NCBI GenBank assembly: GCA_036260075.1 | Contig: DATAAM010000187.1 | Location: 1-6,225 of the forward strand | Source of the DNA: DATAAM01 sp036260075 | GTDB taxonomy: Bacteria > Actinomycetota > Acidimicrobiia > Acidimicrobiales > JAHWLA01 | Length of the DNA: 6,225 bases | Direction of reading: 5' to 3' | In this document: positions 5,418 to 6,225 of the stretch, piece by piece | Layout of the letters: each line of letters opens with the position of its first letter | How positions within the stretch are numbered: the first letter of the stretch is position 1 | The notes under the pieces: model-generated | What the model was told of the DNA's origin: nothing | Seen by the model: the letters and a program-made list of their open reading frames with translations, nothing else | Database searches by the model: none | Program-made: the position numbers and the translations under genes

Positions 5418-6225
5418 GGCCGCTGGTCCTGGTGGCCGAGGACTCGCTCGTGGTGCGGGCGGTCCTCCGCAGGCAGCTCGAGGCCCACGGCTACGACGTG
5501 TGCGAGGCGGACGACGGCGCCGCCGCCTTGGAGTCGTGCCGGTCGCGGCGCCCACAGGTGATCCTGCTCGACGTGGAGATGCCCCGGCTCGACGGGCACC
5601 AGGTGCTGACACAGCTCAAGAGCGACCCCGCCCTGGCGGACACGCCCGTCGTCTTCCTCACCGGGCGCACGCGCACCGAGGACGTGGTCGAGGCGCTGCG
5701 CCACGGCGCCCACGACTACCTGCGCAAGCCGTTCGACCACGCCGAGCTGATCGCCCGCGTGTCGGCGGCGGCGCGGGTGAAGGCCCTGCAGGACGAGCTG
5801 CGCCGCCGCAACGAGGAGCTCGACCGGCTGGCCCGCCACGACACGCTCACCGGCCTGCACAACCGACGCCACCTGGAGGAGCACCTGCACGGCATGGTGG
5901 TCGGGTCCATGCGCCGGAAGCAGGCGGTGGGCGTGCTCCTGATCGACGTGGACCACTTCAAGCAGATAAACGACACGTACGGGCACAGCGTGGGCGACGA
6001 GGTCCTGACCGCGGTCGCCGCCCGGCTCGAGGCGGGCCTGCGGGCCGACGACGTGGCCGGGCGCTGGGGCGGCGAGGAGTTCCTGGTGCTGCTCCCGCAG
6101 ACCGAGCTCGACGGCGCCATGGCGGTGGCCGAACGCATGCGGGCGTCGGTGGCCGACGATCCCGTGGCGGTGTCGGACGGCACCTCCGTCGAGGTCACGG
6201 TCAGCATCGGCTGCACGGCCGCCGT
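5414..6225 (+). CDS. Receiver-GGDEF diguanylate cyclase, WspR-like (3' end outside window)
   Basis: Residues 1-270 are visible and the frame is open to the window edge. The receiver (about 3-118) has Glu9/Asp10, phosphoacceptor Asp53 in LLDVEMPRLDG, Thr83 and Lys105 (RKPF). A charged helical linker (about 119-140, QDELRRRNEELDRLA) looks like a dimeric coiled coil. The GGDEF domain follows, with DTLTGLHNRR (143-152), metal-binding Asp178 in LLIDVDHFKQIND, active-site GGEEF (219-223) and inhibitory-site RADD (210-213), which fits the RxxD spacing of PleD and WspR. It should make cyclic-di-GMP from two GTP when phosphorylated, with product inhibition. ATG 5414 sits right before the first receiver strand and overlaps the mini-ORF stop; GTG 5372 in the same frame would add 14 residues. 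A small part of the C-terminal GGDEF fold is missing. Placement next to CheA-REC suggests it is the operon's output. Confidence 0.95.
   Translation, partial: MRPLVLVAEDSLVVRAVLRRQLEAHGYDVCEADDGAAALESCRSRRPQVILLDVEMPRLDGHQVLTQLKSDPALADTPVVFLTGRTRTEDVVEALRHGAHDYLRKPFDHAELIARVSAAARVKALQDELRRRNEELDRLARHDTLTGLHNRRHLEEHLHGMVVGSMRRKQAVGVLLIDVDHFKQINDTYGHSVGDEVLTAVAARLEAGLRADDVAGRWGGEEFLVLLPQTELDGAMAVAERMRASVADDPVAVSDGTSVEVTVSIGCTAA

Noticed and set aside
1..6225. Frameshifts, pseudogenes or mobile-element traces in the cluster
   Set aside because: Each gene keeps its full domain set and motifs in one frame, apart from the two cut by the window edges, and no transposase, terminal inverted repeat or tRNA was seen.

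Overview
This window is one tightly packed, plus-strand chemosensory operon. It has very high G+C content, with third codon positions almost all G or C, several GTG starts and weak Shine-Dalgarno sequences. Those traits suggest a high-GC bacterium, most likely an actinobacterium (perhaps of the Acidimicrobiia type). That placement is inference from composition and style only; the sequence contains no taxonomic marker.

Layout, left to right: the 3' end of a methyl-accepting chemotaxis protein (MCP, 1-190); a CheW-type adaptor (191-595); a hybrid CheA histidine kinase with a C-terminal receiver domain (595-2691); a CheB methylesterase (2688-3716); a CheR methyltransferase with a C-terminal TPR-like extension (3713-4936); a second, divergent CheW-like protein (4933-5322); a 91-bp gap spanned by a 32-codon mini-ORF (5319-5417); and a receiver-GGDEF diguanylate cyclase (REC-GGEEF, 5414 to the window end, truncated by the edge). 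Every junction is abutting or overlapping by 1 to 4 bases (TGA|GTG, TAGTG, GTGA, GTGA, ATGA, and ATGA...ATGA through the mini-ORF). This points to one transcript with translational coupling. I saw no convincing promoter, terminator, RNA gene, CRISPR array or mobile element.

The parts list matches the Wsp surface-sensing system of Pseudomonas: WspA = MCP, WspB/WspD = two CheW proteins, WspC = CheR with TPR, WspE = CheA-REC hybrid, WspF = CheB, WspR = REC-GGEEF cyclase. Here the order is A-B-E-F-C-D-R instead of A-B-C-D-E-F-R. No stand-alone CheY and no flagellar gene is visible. The likely circuit is as follows. The receptor array, held together by the CheW proteins, controls CheA autophosphorylation at His50. 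Phosphate passes to the CheA receiver (Asp627), the CheB receiver (Asp60) and the cyclase receiver (Asp53). CheR and CheB set receptor sensitivity by methylation. The output is cyclic-di-GMP, limited by an intact RxxD inhibitory site. The domain assignments are read directly from motifs; the Wsp-like wiring is inferred from family knowledge and gene content.

The main points worth a second look are the Wsp-like content in a probable actinobacterium with shuffled gene order, the coupled mini-ORF in front of the cyclase, the MCP and CheW genes separated by a single in-frame stop codon, and the altered receiver motif of CheB.
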